Positions 35,371-45,402 of a stretch of 64,000 bases of DNA are shown here, in pieces (position 1 is the stretch's first letter; each line of letters begins with the position of its first letter). The DNA is from Trichoderma breve. Taxonomy: Eukaryota > Ascomycota > Sordariomycetes > Hypocreales > Hypocreaceae. The position numbers were made by a program, and so were the translations under genes. Below the pieces are notes generated by a model, which made no database searches, was not told the origin of the DNA, and was given only the letters and a program-made list of their open reading frames with translations. Location: NCBI RefSeq assembly GCF_028502605.1, contig NC_079237.1:3844001-3908000 (forward strand), given 5' to 3'.

Positions 35371-36060
35371 ATGTCATCATCACCTTTCTTCATTCCGGTG
35401 GACCTTGCACACACGGCTCTCCTTCTTTCAGATGTGCAGACACAAATTTTGAAGCGTTTTTTGCCTGAAATTCAGAAACAGTATCTTGATAACATCAAAA
35501 CTCTCCTTGGATTCTTCCGAGATGAAATATCTCAGCGTCGATCCAATCAAGACACCGCAATACGAAGTGCACCTTACGAAGGCGTGCCTCTTATTGTTCA
35601 CCACACCCTGCCGTTCAACGTCAACTCAAATTCCTTTGTATCGCCCTACAACAAGCTCAGTAAATGGGTAAAACAACTCGAGGATGTTGGTTATTTCGCA
35701 AACGCACCCTCTGATCCTCATCATCCATACTATGGTATTCCAGATGAGATTGTACCACCGGGCGGTTGGGGCGGAAAGGACGAAATTGTCTTGGGAAAGT
35801 TGCAACCAAGCTGCTTTGGTACATCTGATTTGCAATCGTATCTACGTGCACGTGGCATTCGGCATGTTGTCCTGGTAGGACTGACGACCATGGGGAGTAT
35901 CTTGGGTTCAGCAAGAGCGGGAGCGGACTTGGATTATCACATTATCTGTGTAGAAGAGGGTATCGTCGACGATGATCCAGAAATTCACAAGTTTCTGATG
36001 TCAAAGGTACTCCCAAAGTTTGTTGATGTAGTTGAGCTGAAGGATATATTGGGATTGTAG
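35371..36060 (+). CDS. Isochorismatase-like (cysteine hydrolase fold) protein lacking the catalytic Cys
   Basis: A single exon gives 229 aa. The family fold is clear: LLLSDVQTQ with Asp21, LGKLQPSCFGTSDL with Lys143, and GLTTMGSILGSARAGADLDY, the helix that normally starts with the nucleophilic Cys. At that position (residue 176, codon AGT at 35896-35898) there is Ser. Active members hydrolyse amides or vinyl ethers through Cys with Asp and Lys. Ser may give a weak hydrolase or a non-catalytic binding protein; this is inference. Such Cys-less relatives are known among fungal cluster genes. It is followed by a Zn2Cys6 gene and an epoxide hydrolase on the same strand. Confidence 0.85.
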   Translation: MSSSPFFIPVDLAHTALLLSDVQTQILKRFLPEIQKQYLDNIKTLLGFFRDEISQRRSNQDTAIRSAPYEGVPLIVHHTLPFNVNSNSFVSPYNKLSKWVKQLEDVGYFANAPSDPHHPYYGIPDEIVPPGGWGGKDEIVLGKLQPSCFGTSDLQSYLRARGIRHVVLVGLTTMGSILGSARAGADLDYHIICVEEGIVDDDPEIHKFLMSKVLPKFVDVVELKDILGL

Positions 36061-36514
36061 TTATGAAGGTGTCATAGATACGCGACTTCGATGCTCTGGA
36101 ATGAAGTATTTATACAATACGGAAGCGAACTTTTGAGGATCTTAGCTGTACATGCCCTGGAAGTATCCATTTATTTCAGAATGATAACACAATGCGCCCT
36201 TTACCCTCTTCGCGGTAACGACAGCTATTCGCATGTAATAAATTTATAATTCCACATTCAATGCATAGGCTTTCGCGCTGTAGGGTTGATGAAGATGCTT
36301 TGTAATGTTGCTCTAAGTAGATAGCTGGTCGTCTAATAACTAATCAGCCGGACACATGGGCCGGTTGGTCTCAAGACGCGTGGTGGGGGACCGCGATTGC
36401 TCACAGCCCTTCTTAAACCTTTGGCAAAGTTATGCTTCAACCACGTGGCATCAGCAGCACAACAATAGTGGGATACTCTTTTGCCAATTTTTATTTCTCC
36501 CTCGATCTCTTCAA
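36061..36514. other. Intergenic region before second regulator
   Basis: Near its 3' half is CGG-N9-CCG (36349-36363), flanked by two CCGG tetramers (36348-36351, 36361-36364), about 150 bp before the regulator ATG. It could be an autoregulatory site. Confidence 0.35.
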
Positions 36515-38177
36515 ATGGAAATGGCTCCCGGCATTCACGTAGTTAGTGTAGCAGCAAACGTCTGCTCTAGGTGCCGGCTTCATAAGCAGCGATGCAACCG
36601 GGCTCTTCCTAGATGCTCTCGATGTACTCTGTGAGCTTTCTCATGCTTTATTACTCATCATGCAGTTTCGCAGTACAATAATCTCATTTAATTGCACATA
36701 GAAAGCTGAGACACTGCGACTACAGCCTCTCTTCCAGCAGTGCCCATGCTCCGCAGCAAGATGTGCGCAGAAGCGAACCATTGGTTGTTTCTGAATGCCA
36801 TGGCTTTTTCGATCTATCTGCTCGCGGAGAGCAGGAATTTGTGCAATTAATTTCCAATTGGACAATAAATTCCGATAAAAATTTGTGTTATTTCACACAA
36901 CTGACCAACGATATTCTACAAGAAGGCGGGATAGAATTATTCGGTCTCATAGACAGATTTTCCACTTCTATCCACCGCTGGTTTCCCGTCATCGATATTG
37001 AACGGCTGCGGGAAGACGCCCGGACGCTTGGAGAACTTCTCGCAGTAGATGCAACGATACAGCTACTCCTTCTAGCGTTGTTACTGTTCGACCTTCTCCA
37101 ACGTTGCGAACTCGGAATTTCCGCTGGGCCCAAAAAGCTATACAATGCTTCAAAGAAGTTAATAGGGACTCTGATTTCTTTAAACGAGAAGACAGATGCG
37201 CGATTGGTCGAAGTTCAGGCTCTAATTGCACTATACGAGTGTAGCAAAGGGATGGTATACAAAGCACAGCTTACACTTAGTTCTGCCCTTACTATGGTGG
37301 CATTATCAGACTCCTATACACGTGAGACCGATATTCCATTGCAGACTAGAGTATCGCTCCTTATCTTGGATCGGTGGGGACTCCTTTCTGAACAATTCAA
37401 AGACCAACTTTTCTCACTTGCCATAGGATAATAATGCTATCGAGTGCAGATAATTCAATTCCTTCACTATGCAACCCGAACAGTCCTTTTAGCAAAGGTA
37501 TTGAGCGTCTAATTCGACGGCATTTTGTTGGAGAGTCTGCATCGTTTGGTGCCTCTCCTTCTCAACAACTTTATACTATGGCTCAAGTTGCCTTAGCATC
37601 TGGTCGGGTTCTGCATCACGTTTATTGTTCACATCATGGATATGACGTTGATGAAAGCTATAACTTTGTGGATCATGCTATGCAGGCATTGGTGACAGCG
37701 CTGATGGAATCAAAGGACAGTCATTCCATGTATCTTTGTGACATTATTTCTCTAGCTATTTGTTCCCTTATCGTCCTTCGGCAAAGCCATGCAACACAAC
37801 AAATTTTTATGCTTGGCTCACTGGATGACCTGGCACTGCAAACCTCTTGTCAAATGATATGGGATACTGCGAAAATCTCTTTCCATGCCATTAGAGGCAT
37901 AGATGTATCCCGTGTTTCATTAATTGGAATGTTCTGCCAATTGCGAGGTGTTTACGCAGCCATTGATGTCGCCCACAATTATACGACTCGTGATGATATG
38001 GAGGATATGCTATTCACAATGGAAAACTTTTTCCGAAGATGGACCATAGGAGGTAAGTTAGTTCTGATGGAAGTCTCTTACCAGTCAGCTAAGTCTTGCT
38101 ATATAGCGGATCTGTTGAAAAGTATTCAGACTGGCATTTGCGAAAGAAGGGAGACGAGGCAGTTACCAACACATTAG
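36515..38177 (+). CDS. Zn2Cys6 transcription factor, about 512 aa
   Basis: Exons 36515-36630, 36702-37373 and 37427-38177. The zinc cluster is compact: CSRCRLHKQRC, then six residues, CSRC, and CDY after the first splice (C-x2-C-x6-C-x6-C-x2-C-x6-C). The second intron (donor GTGGGG, 53 bp) is needed because the frame otherwise stops at 37429; splicing gives LILDRIIMLSS, a conserved motif of the fungal-specific domain. A further 54-bp GTAAGT...TATAG segment (38053-38106) may be a fourth intron: it has no stop and is a multiple of three, so both readings end at 38177 (494 or 512 aa). It differs in finger spacing and intron positions from the other two regulators. It directly precedes the epoxide hydrolase. 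Confidence 0.8.
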
Positions 38178-38725
38178 AGAAAGATGCTGAATGCCGCGTA
38201 TGCAAAAATGGGTCTATAGTATTGAACATCAAATCTTTATGCAGGACAAGAAAATATTGTCGGTACCTGTACCAGAATTAACATAATTCCAAAGGACACT
38301 CAATTGCCTAACTGGATATATCGCATTAACTCAGATCACTGTGAAGTGATATTTTATAATGCTGCAATAGAAAGCGTCAATCCTTTTCGCATTTGGCTGT
38401 CTGAGGCATAGCAGTAAAATTGGTACCTTCAACACACCTTCCACTAGATAGAACGGCAAATTATTCCTCTTTTCTTCTTTAACAATAATTATTTGTACAG
38501 TTACCAGATGGCCTCGAGCAGAAGACTTGCTGACAAATTGGCCAAGTAGTGACATTTTCCATTTGCTAATTAATGCAGCCGCCGGTACCCTGCCATGTTA
38601 GTGCGATATGTGATTTCATCATTACTAAACCAGAATATTTGTCCCAAATAGCATACCAAGAATCCTATACTGTTATGCTTCTCTAATGCTGACATGGTTG
38701 TTCAGAACTCACTTAAGAAAAAAGA

Positions 38726-38749
38726 CTAATGCATCGGCCGATGCATTAG
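38726..38749. promoter_or_regulatory. Perfect 24-bp palindrome centred on CGGCCG
   Basis: The left half is CTAATGCATCGG and the right half is its exact reverse complement, with no spacer. The centre gives abutting CGG and CCG triplets, the kind of inverted half-sites that Zn2Cys6 dimers bind. It lies 69 bp upstream of the TATA box of the epoxide hydrolase and between genes for two Zn2Cys6 proteins. With equal base frequencies, a 12-bp perfect arm would be expected about 0.004 times in 64 kb. Confidence 0.6.
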
Positions 38750-38818
38750 GGAATAACTGGAAATGATTCGAAAGTAGTTAAATGATGGAATTATCTTTGC
38801 TAGCAGAGTAGAGAAAGA

Positions 38819-38824
38819 TATAAA
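38819..38824 (+). promoter_or_regulatory. TATA box of epoxide hydrolase
   Basis: TATAAA lies 14 bp before the first in-frame ATG (38839) but 68 bp before ATG 38893. Transcription should therefore begin after 38839, which favours the second ATG. Confidence 0.5.
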
Positions 38825-38892
38825 CCAGCCCCAAGCCCATGATGAAAGATTTGAAGGGCCACCAAATTCGACCAGCGATAATAGTCCTAACG

Positions 38893-40047
38893 ATGAACGA
38901 CCAAGTAAACGATAGCGCGGCCATAGAATCATTCACTCTCCATATCCCACAGGGAGACATTGACGATTTGAAGCGGCGCATTGCTCAAACGAGATGGGCA
39001 GACAAAGAGGTGACCGATGGAGGATTCCAGGGTACGCCTTTGAGCATAGCTCAAAAGGTAGCGAGTTACTGGAAAGACGAATATGATTGGCGGCGTTTTG
39101 AGCGAGAAGTCAACCAGTATCCCCAATATACAACAAGGATTGGCAATTTGAGCATTCACTTTTTCCACATTCGCTCCAATGAGCCTAATGCAAAGGCAAT
39201 TCTTCTCACACATGGCTGGCCAGGGTCGTTTGTTGAGTTTCTGAAATGCATTCCGTTACTCATTGATCCTGCTTCGAATGGCGGTCGCTCTGACGAAGCT
39301 TTCCATGTCGTTATCCCCAGTTTACCTGGTTGGGGTTTTACTGAGCCACCGAAAGAAGTTGGATGGAATATGGAGCATACGGCCAAAGCTCTCGTTACAT
39401 TGATGGAGCAACGCCTCGGTTATGAGAAATGGTTTGCGCAAGGTGGTGATTACGGGGCCGCAATAACGACATTGATGGCGCAAATGCGACCTAAGGGCCT
39501 TGTGGCCATTCACTTGAATCTCCTTCTATCCATCCCCAAAACGCTTGAAAATCCGACAGATGAAGAGAGTAGGGCATTGGAAGCATTCCATATTACGCAG
39601 AACGAGATGAGTGGATGGAAATGGATCTCGAGTACAAGGCCGCAGACGATTGCGTATCTTCTCTCTGATTCAGCAGTGGGCCAAGCGATGTGGATCTACG
39701 ACAAATACCAAGACTGGACTGATAACTCCGGTGATCCAGTAGATGCGCTTACACTTGATGAAATGTTGGACAATATCAGTGTTCATTGGTTTTCACGAAG
39801 CGCTGGTTCCATATCAAGAGTATTTTGGGAGGATAGACACTTCAACTTTGACTTTGGACTTGTTGATATGCCGGTTGCGATACTCGTCTTTGAGAAGGAT
39901 ATATTCAAGCACCCTAAAAAGTGGGCTGAGAAGGGTTACCCAAACATGATTCACTTTCACACGGTGGACAAAGGCAAACATTTTGGAGCTTTTGAGAGAC
40001 CCGAAATATTAGTTAAAGATATTCGTTTAGGTTTTGCTAATAGGTAG
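38893..40047 (+). CDS. Epoxide hydrolase (microsomal type, EHN domain plus alpha/beta hydrolase)
   Basis: A single exon gives 384 aa. The N-terminal EHN segment (IPQGDIDDLKRRIAQTRW; later YWKDEYDWRRFEREVNQYPQ) precedes the hydrolase domain. The oxyanion-hole motif HGWPGS is at 107-112, nucleophile Asp186 in GGDYGA, and the charge-relay His363 in GKHFGAFE. The enzyme opens epoxides to diols. The frame begins at 38839, but I start at 38893 because of the TATA position and because the family normally begins shortly before FTLHIPQ. It sits between two Zn2Cys6 genes, and an upstream palindrome suggests local control. It may act on an epoxide made by one of the monooxygenases nearby, or in detoxification. 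Confidence 0.9.
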   Translation: MNDQVNDSAAIESFTLHIPQGDIDDLKRRIAQTRWADKEVTDGGFQGTPLSIAQKVASYWKDEYDWRRFEREVNQYPQYTTRIGNLSIHFFHIRSNEPNAKAILLTHGWPGSFVEFLKCIPLLIDPASNGGRSDEAFHVVIPSLPGWGFTEPPKEVGWNMEHTAKALVTLMEQRLGYEKWFAQGGDYGAAITTLMAQMRPKGLVAIHLNLLLSIPKTLENPTDEESRALEAFHITQNEMSGWKWISSTRPQTIAYLLSDSAVGQAMWIYDKYQDWTDNSGDPVDALTLDEMLDNISVHWFSRSAGSISRVFWEDRHFNFDFGLVDMPVAILVFEKDIFKHPKKWAEKGYPNMIHFHTVDKGKHFGAFERPEILVKDIRLGFANR

Positions 40048-40703
40048 CCTGAAAATGTTGGTTTATTATTTATCCTTCACTAGCATTTGAATACGGCATC
40101 TGAGCCTAGCCGTACCTAGAAGCGAGAGAGGTAGCATTGCTGCTGGCTTTGCGAGTTGAAGGGAGATCATTGGCGCGCCAACTCATCTCAACCAATTTTC
40201 TATACAAACCAGATGCTCCCCATCTCTGCTCTGGGAACAGCTGTCTCGAACAAGTCTCTAATCAACATCCTGCGTATCTAGACTACTGTACAGAGTACAA
40301 CTCAGCACCCTTCTTGTTTCCCTTGATGCACTTCCCTGGAACTTCCCCGCCCGCGTCCCTTGTTGAGCGGGACTCTGCATACTGTACACACTCGTACTGT
40401 ATGATTATGCCTGCAAGGAGCTGATAGTTAAGCACCAAAGTTTCGGCCTAATTTCACAGGAGTTCGCTCATAACCCCACCTTACGCGCTGCTACTTGTAC
40501 ATTTCCGAACTTTTAGAGCGGGAGGGTGAGAATATTCCCCGTGTTACCGCTTGACGTCAAAGCGTGCCTCATCCGATTATGTTATTCTTGGCATCTATGG
40601 GATAGGCTCTGCACTATTCATCTAACCTATGATCCTTTCGGTTGTTGCTTAAACGATCTTGATCATCTAGGCTGCCATTGGTGCCTCCCAGTACGCTATC
40701 ATC
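40048..40703. other. Intergenic region before third regulator
   Basis: It contains three copies of TACTGTA (40284-40290, 40380-40386, 40395-40401), the first within the palindrome CTGTACAG (40286-40293). No gene is supported. Confidence 0.45.
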
Positions 40704-42923
40704 ATGGCCGATGCCGAGCCTGAAGGCAGTGGCGACGCCTTCCATAGGAAGAGAATCTTGGCCGCGTGTGAAGCTTGTCGAGATAACAAAATCCGATGCC
40801 GGCCTAGTGAGAAGCCTGGTGTCTGCCGCAAGTATTTGCCCTCTGCGAGCCGTTATTGCGCAATGAAGACATGGCGCTGATAAGTTTTCACCCAGATGTC
40901 TAGCCTCAAAACGAGAATGCATTGTGAGGACGAAGCCCAGGGCTCGGCGGATGATGTGAGTCAAGTTGTGACATCTCATCAGCTTCTAAAGGCAGCTAAC
41001 CAGTGTCTAGTGCAGATCAAAACTTGGATCCCAAGGCAGTTTCTCAGCCTGCTGCCGGGTCATCCAAAAGCTTCAGCATTGACTTCGCAATACCATTAAA
41101 GGTGGAAGTGGAAGAGAACTTCAAGTCTCTCCAAGACGCTCATGCCGACTTCTTCGACAGCCTCATCGCTCCTGACACTGGGTCTGGATTCTCCGAGAGC
41201 AACGCCACCATGTATAGCATAGACTCAACTCCAACATCTTCTACAGATACCGCCGACCATACTTCAGATCTTCACGCCAAGCCGTCCTTTAATCTTGCCT
41301 CTGCCGAATCTCTTTTGACGTCGTTTCACTCCATGCTGTGTCATTTCCCTTGCATTGTATTAGACCCCGACGTTTCAGTTTCCTCGCTTGCGTCAACACA
41401 GCCCTTTGTGTTGCTGGCGGTTCTTGCTGCGGCGTCTGGATCGCGAACCATACAGGGCAATAGCCTATATGATGAAGAATTTAGGAAAATCCTGGGTTTA
41501 AAGTTCGTTGCCTGTGGAGATAGAACGGTGGAGATCCTTCAAGGCATCCTTATCTACTGCGCCTGGTATGCATATTATTACGGTTTCGTTCTGGAGCTGG
41601 ACACCTGATGGGATGAATATTGACACAATGGCATCAGGTACCCATTTCATCTCCGACCAAGGAACAAACAGCCCTTTCGCTACATTCGCATGGCGGCGGA
41701 GGTTATTCACGAATTGGAATTAGACCAAGAGACGCCTGTCAATCTGGTCTACCCTGACGCACTAGCAACGGCCCAACAGCTGAATAAAATCCGCGCCTAC
41801 CTAGGCTATTTCTATCTTGCCTCTACGTGAGTTACAAGCTTTTACCTTCTCACACATCACTATGTCGTCTCTAATAGACCTTCAGAATTCCCGCAGAGTG
41901 GCAGTCTCGTGGCAACAAGCCCCCAGTCTTTACGAGTTGGACAGAAAGTTGTTGCAGGATTCTTGAGGGCAGTAATGCTGATAACGACGTCGTGCTGGCA
42001 TATCTTGTTCGACTATCCAGCACGGCTACCGAAGCACTTCGCGCCATCAATGATGATAAAGGCCACACGCATCAGCAGAGCCGACTGGTACTACTGGGCC
42101 TTGAAGCACAGCTTCGGGACATAGAGTCCATCATACCGCCGCGGATTGCCGCTACACGTATGTCTTAACATCTCCGACCATTCCAATATCCCACTTACAC
42201 GTCAGTTTTTTTTCCGAAACTGATACTCTAAAAGCCGTAATCTATATGCAAAATTTGTTTGTTCACTTATGCCTACAAGATGGCGTTCTGCTTAGATTGC
42301 CACGTCTTTCTCTACACTTGATCAAAGGGCGCCCGCCGCTTCCCCCAGAAGCATCCCAGCTGTATTCCAGCGTAGATAACATACAAAAGCTGCTTGGCTA
42401 TATTCTGAGCCTTGATGAAGCAACTATGGCTAAGTTTTCTACCGCCGATTGGTGCAGATTTATCTCCGGTGTAATTCTCGGTATACGATTGTCACTCGCG
42501 ATACCTGAATGCCCCGACTTCGACACCTCCTGGGTGCGCTCTCGTTTGCGATTTGAAGAAATTTTGGAACGACTCTGCAAAGACTCGGATCCCATACCAA
42601 GTGCGAAACCAAGGGTTGACGTCCTCTCCGCAATGCGGACTATCATGAGAATTGTCAAAGATAAATATGTCCAAAGGCTTTCCATCTTGGAACATGGGCA
42701 GCAAATGGCATCTCAAAAGTTAAGCTTGGGATGCCCCATGCTCGACGGAAGCATGGATGAGCAGTTGAAGCTTTGGCAGTCAGTAATAGACACGGACATC
42801 TCTACCGCGACACTACCAGGAGATATAGCAACTTCGTTGAGTGCCGACGACGACATGATACTCCGAGATCTCTGGGCAACGACGGCGGGGTGGACTAATG
42901 GCGATGCGCTGCCAGAGTGGTAG
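40704..42923 (+). CDS. Zn2Cys6 transcription factor, 630 aa
   Basis: Exons 40704-40831, 40896-40955, 41011-41565, 41638-41826, 41886-42157 and 42235-42923 give 630 aa. The zinc cluster is CEACRDNKIRC, eight residues, CRKC, six residues, C; the first intron lies just before the fifth Cys and is followed by a basic stretch (RTKPRARRM). The fungal-specific domain contains ILQGILIYCAW followed by YPFHLRPRN and IRMAAEVIHELEL. Acceptors were chosen for frame and motif: CTTCAG rather than AATAG for exon 5, and AAAAG rather than the poly-T site for exon 6. Three introns occupy the same positions as in the 24.2 kb regulator, so they are likely paralogues. Probable targets are the neighbouring epoxide hydrolase, DJ-1-like and MFS genes. 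Confidence 0.86.
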
Positions 42924-43686
42924 ACTGACTCTGTTTTTGTCATCAGCGCATCATGGCAGGCATCGAAATACTATTCGAGATCCCGCGCCTGCTTCGAGTT
43001 TTCATCTGGCATGTTTATCGGCTGATAGTGGCTCTTTTACACCTGTATTTAAATAAAGTCTCCCCATTGGATGTATACTGCCCTTAATGAAAGAAATCAA
43101 GCTGATGAAGTGGTTTGGTTACCCCAATTTATACTTCCCAGCGAGTGGGTTCCAACTGTTGACTAACAGGTACTTCGCTTTGCAGCACTGGTCCGTCAAG
43201 CCGTCCTCTCCATAGTATTTTCTTTGTATACACACATTGTATTCCCTAGATCTCTGCTACTGTCCAACAAAACATGCCACCTGTATTAAAGTAACTGTTG
43301 GATGTCAGGGAGATGTACCCCGGCCAAGCCACGAAGGAACGCGTTCCTTGCCGGAATGCGGACTGAAGCGGCTCAACCCCGCTTCTCCTATGTGTAAGAG
43401 CCGATGACAGTCGGATAGACGGAGACTTGGGATGCGGTTGTGCAGGCTGTAACAACAGGACAACCAGTTCTGGTTAAGCTCCACAGTCTATAATTCGCCA
43501 ACAGGACTCTGTAAACATGCTTGCCAACCAAGAAGCCATCAGTCTTGGCCTTAGGTAGTCACAGCATCCGTATAATCTTTTGTCATTTATATCGCTTTTT
43601 TCCTCGAGATACATTCCAATCCTAATATACTCTTCTCATAATATTAAATGAACGAGCTTCTTCTCACCAACATATGGGGATTTCCT

Positions 43687-43728
43687 GTTGGTTAGAATAA
43701 GGCTTACTTGCTACAGGCTCTGTTACTA
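43687..43728. repeat. Dispersed repeat, copy 1
   Basis: It matches 62156-62197 without gaps at 31 of 42 positions, including identical blocks AGAATAAG, CTACAGGCT and GTTACTA at the same spacing. It is probably a relic of a transposon or MITE. Confidence 0.45.
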
Positions 43729-43763
43729 AATTCCGCAAGGGGCTGGATAAACGGTGCAACCAG

Positions 43764-43773
43764 CGGATTTCCG
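43764..43773. promoter_or_regulatory. CGG-N4-CCG inverted triplets upstream of DJ-1-like gene
   Basis: The sequence is CGGATTTCCG. It lies 163 bp before a TATA-like element and 262 bp before the ATG. A CGG-N4-CCG site also precedes the adjacent MFS gene. Confidence 0.35.
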
Positions 43774-44035
43774 ACACGGTACAAGAGGATTCAACATCAT
43801 CAGATGGACAAACAAAATGTATCATTCAATTCCTCTTGGCGCATTGCTAAGCCCAATTGAACATTCAAAGCCGAAAGTATTCGGATTCAAGCGAAAGAGT
43901 GCAGCATTTCCTCCCGACGAAGGCGAAGCGCAGCTGTATATATTTCCCAAAGAATTACCTTCAATTCACATATTTCAACCGGCATGAACCATCACCTCAT
44001 CTCTTTTACTTCCATTCAAAGACACAAAGCTAAAA

Positions 44036-44746
44036 ATGGCTCGAATTCAATTTGGTATTCTCGCTTACGACTACCAAGTCGTTGACGTGGTTGGTCCAAC
44101 CGACCTTCTCGGCTCCCTCGCCAAAGAATTCTTGGAAGGCCTGCAACTCTTGGGTCCTGTTGATAAAGCTGTTATTGACGGGGCTCCCCAATTCGACTTC
44201 CATCATATTGGCGTTACTCGCGACCCGGTACTGCTGACTAGCTCGATGAGCATTGTGCCCACGACGACTGTTGACGAGTGTCCTGAGCTGGACATTTTGT
44301 TAATGGGTGGGCCAAATCCACTCACTTTCGAACTGCATCCCAAATTCTCCGAGTTTATCCGTCGCCATGTCGCTGCAGGAAAGTTGCTCTTTACCAATTG
44401 CACCGGCGCTTCCGTGGCTGCGGAGACGGGCGTCCTTGACGGAAAGAATGCGACAGTCAACAACGTCGAATTTGAATATGCGAAAAAGAAATTCCCTAAT
44501 GTTAAATGGACGAGAGACACGAAGTGGGTTGTTGATGGCAATATCTGGACGGGATCTGGCGCTATCGCGGGTATGGACATGTTTGCACACTGGCTAAAGG
44601 AGAATTATGGCCTGGATGTTCTTGTACAGGCAGCCATGCTCCTCGATTACGAGCCAAGGGATATTAATGGCGTACTTAACGTTATTCCAAAGCGGTACGA
44701 TGCGAAGGGACAACAAATCTCCACGCATGTATACTCTTACCATTAG
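44036..44746 (+). CDS. DJ-1/PfpI family protein, 236 aa
   Basis: A single exon gives 236 aa. It begins with the class strand IQFGILAYDYQVVDVVGP, as in PfpI/ThiJ-like proteins, and has the nucleophile-elbow Cys122 in FTNCTGAS, preceded by LLMGGPNP. Members include glyoxalase III, isonitrile hydratases, chaperones and non-catalytic regulators; this one resembles the isonitrile hydratase-like subgroup in layout, but that is not provable here. The C-terminal extension (VIPKRYDAKGQQ) is typical of fungal members. It lies between a Zn2Cys6 gene and an MDR-type MFS pump on the same strand. Confidence 0.85.
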   Translation: MARIQFGILAYDYQVVDVVGPTDLLGSLAKEFLEGLQLLGPVDKAVIDGAPQFDFHHIGVTRDPVLLTSSMSIVPTTTVDECPELDILLMGGPNPLTFELHPKFSEFIRRHVAAGKLLFTNCTGASVAAETGVLDGKNATVNNVEFEYAKKKFPNVKWTRDTKWVVDGNIWTGSGAIAGMDMFAHWLKENYGLDVLVQAAMLLDYEPRDINGVLNVIPKRYDAKGQQISTHVYSYH

Positions 44747-45290
44747 ACAATGTGTGTGAGACATGGTGCATAATAGATATTGACTGGGCACATGTACGGA
44801 ATAAGCATACAGATAGAGTCCATATTCTCTCCACATTTTATTTACAGCTTTATGCACCATCTCAGTATGAACAAGGCACCATCTGTATTTATTGATGCTC
44901 GCTTCCTAATGGCACTCACTATCCCTTCCGCCACCTCCTGCTTTTGTGCCTGCTTTTGTGCAAATGCAGATAAGTGTTACGCTTATTACAGTCTCACGTA
45001 GAAGTTTAGTCCGTGCTAAGGATTCCATTTCAATCCACATTTCGGATACAACTGCCAACACATTGGATGACAATAAGTTTATAAAAAAACAGCCGCTTGT
45101 GTTTTATGACGCTATCTTCAGGCTTAACTAGTAAGCCTGTGGGATGACATACTTTACAGACATGATAGGCCCATATGCACGTCTATCTAGCGCTAGCCAA
45201 CGCTGGGATTTTGACTGCCGCCCGATCTGAGAGCACGAAAATAAGGTAAACTCTAAACTATCTAGTAGCCAGTTGCAGCTGGTGGCGTCT

Positions 45291-45300
45291 CGGTGGCCCG
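45291..45300. promoter_or_regulatory. CGG-N4-CCG site upstream of MFS pump
   Basis: The sequence is CGGTGGCCCG, 23 bp upstream of the TATA box. Confidence 0.4.
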
Positions 45301-45323
45301 GCAGCCTTTGCAGTTCAAAAGGT

Positions 45324-45330
45324 TATAAAA
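45324..45330 (+). promoter_or_regulatory. TATA box of MFS pump
   Basis: TATAAAA lies 73 bp before ATG 45403, supporting that start. Confidence 0.6.
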
Positions 45331-45402
45331 GGGTTTCCTTCGTAACCCATTAACGGCACCAATTGGCTAACCATAGAACTTGCAATTCAACTACGCTACG
45401 CC

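Larger units (their letters stand above)
38178..38892. other. Intergenic region with palindrome, upstream of epoxide hydrolase
   Basis: This holds a perfect 24-bp palindrome (38726-38749) and a TATA box (38819-38824). No gene is supported; the minus frame 38331-38555 has no domain. Confidence 0.6.
42924..44035. other. Intergenic region, 1.1 kb
   Basis: It holds part of a dispersed repeat (43687-43728), a CGG-N4-CCG site (43764-43773) and a TATA-like TATATAT (43937-43943) upstream of the DJ-1-like gene. The 43754-43987 frame has no domain. Confidence 0.5.
44747..45402. other. Intergenic region before MFS pump
   Basis: It contains a CGG-N4-CCG site (45291-45300) and a TATA box (45324-45330) near its end. 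No gene is supported. Confidence 0.5.

Noticed and set aside
38839..38892. Upstream ATG giving an 18-residue longer epoxide hydrolase
   Set aside because: It lies only 14 bp after the TATA box, probably before the transcription start, and the added residues do not match the family.
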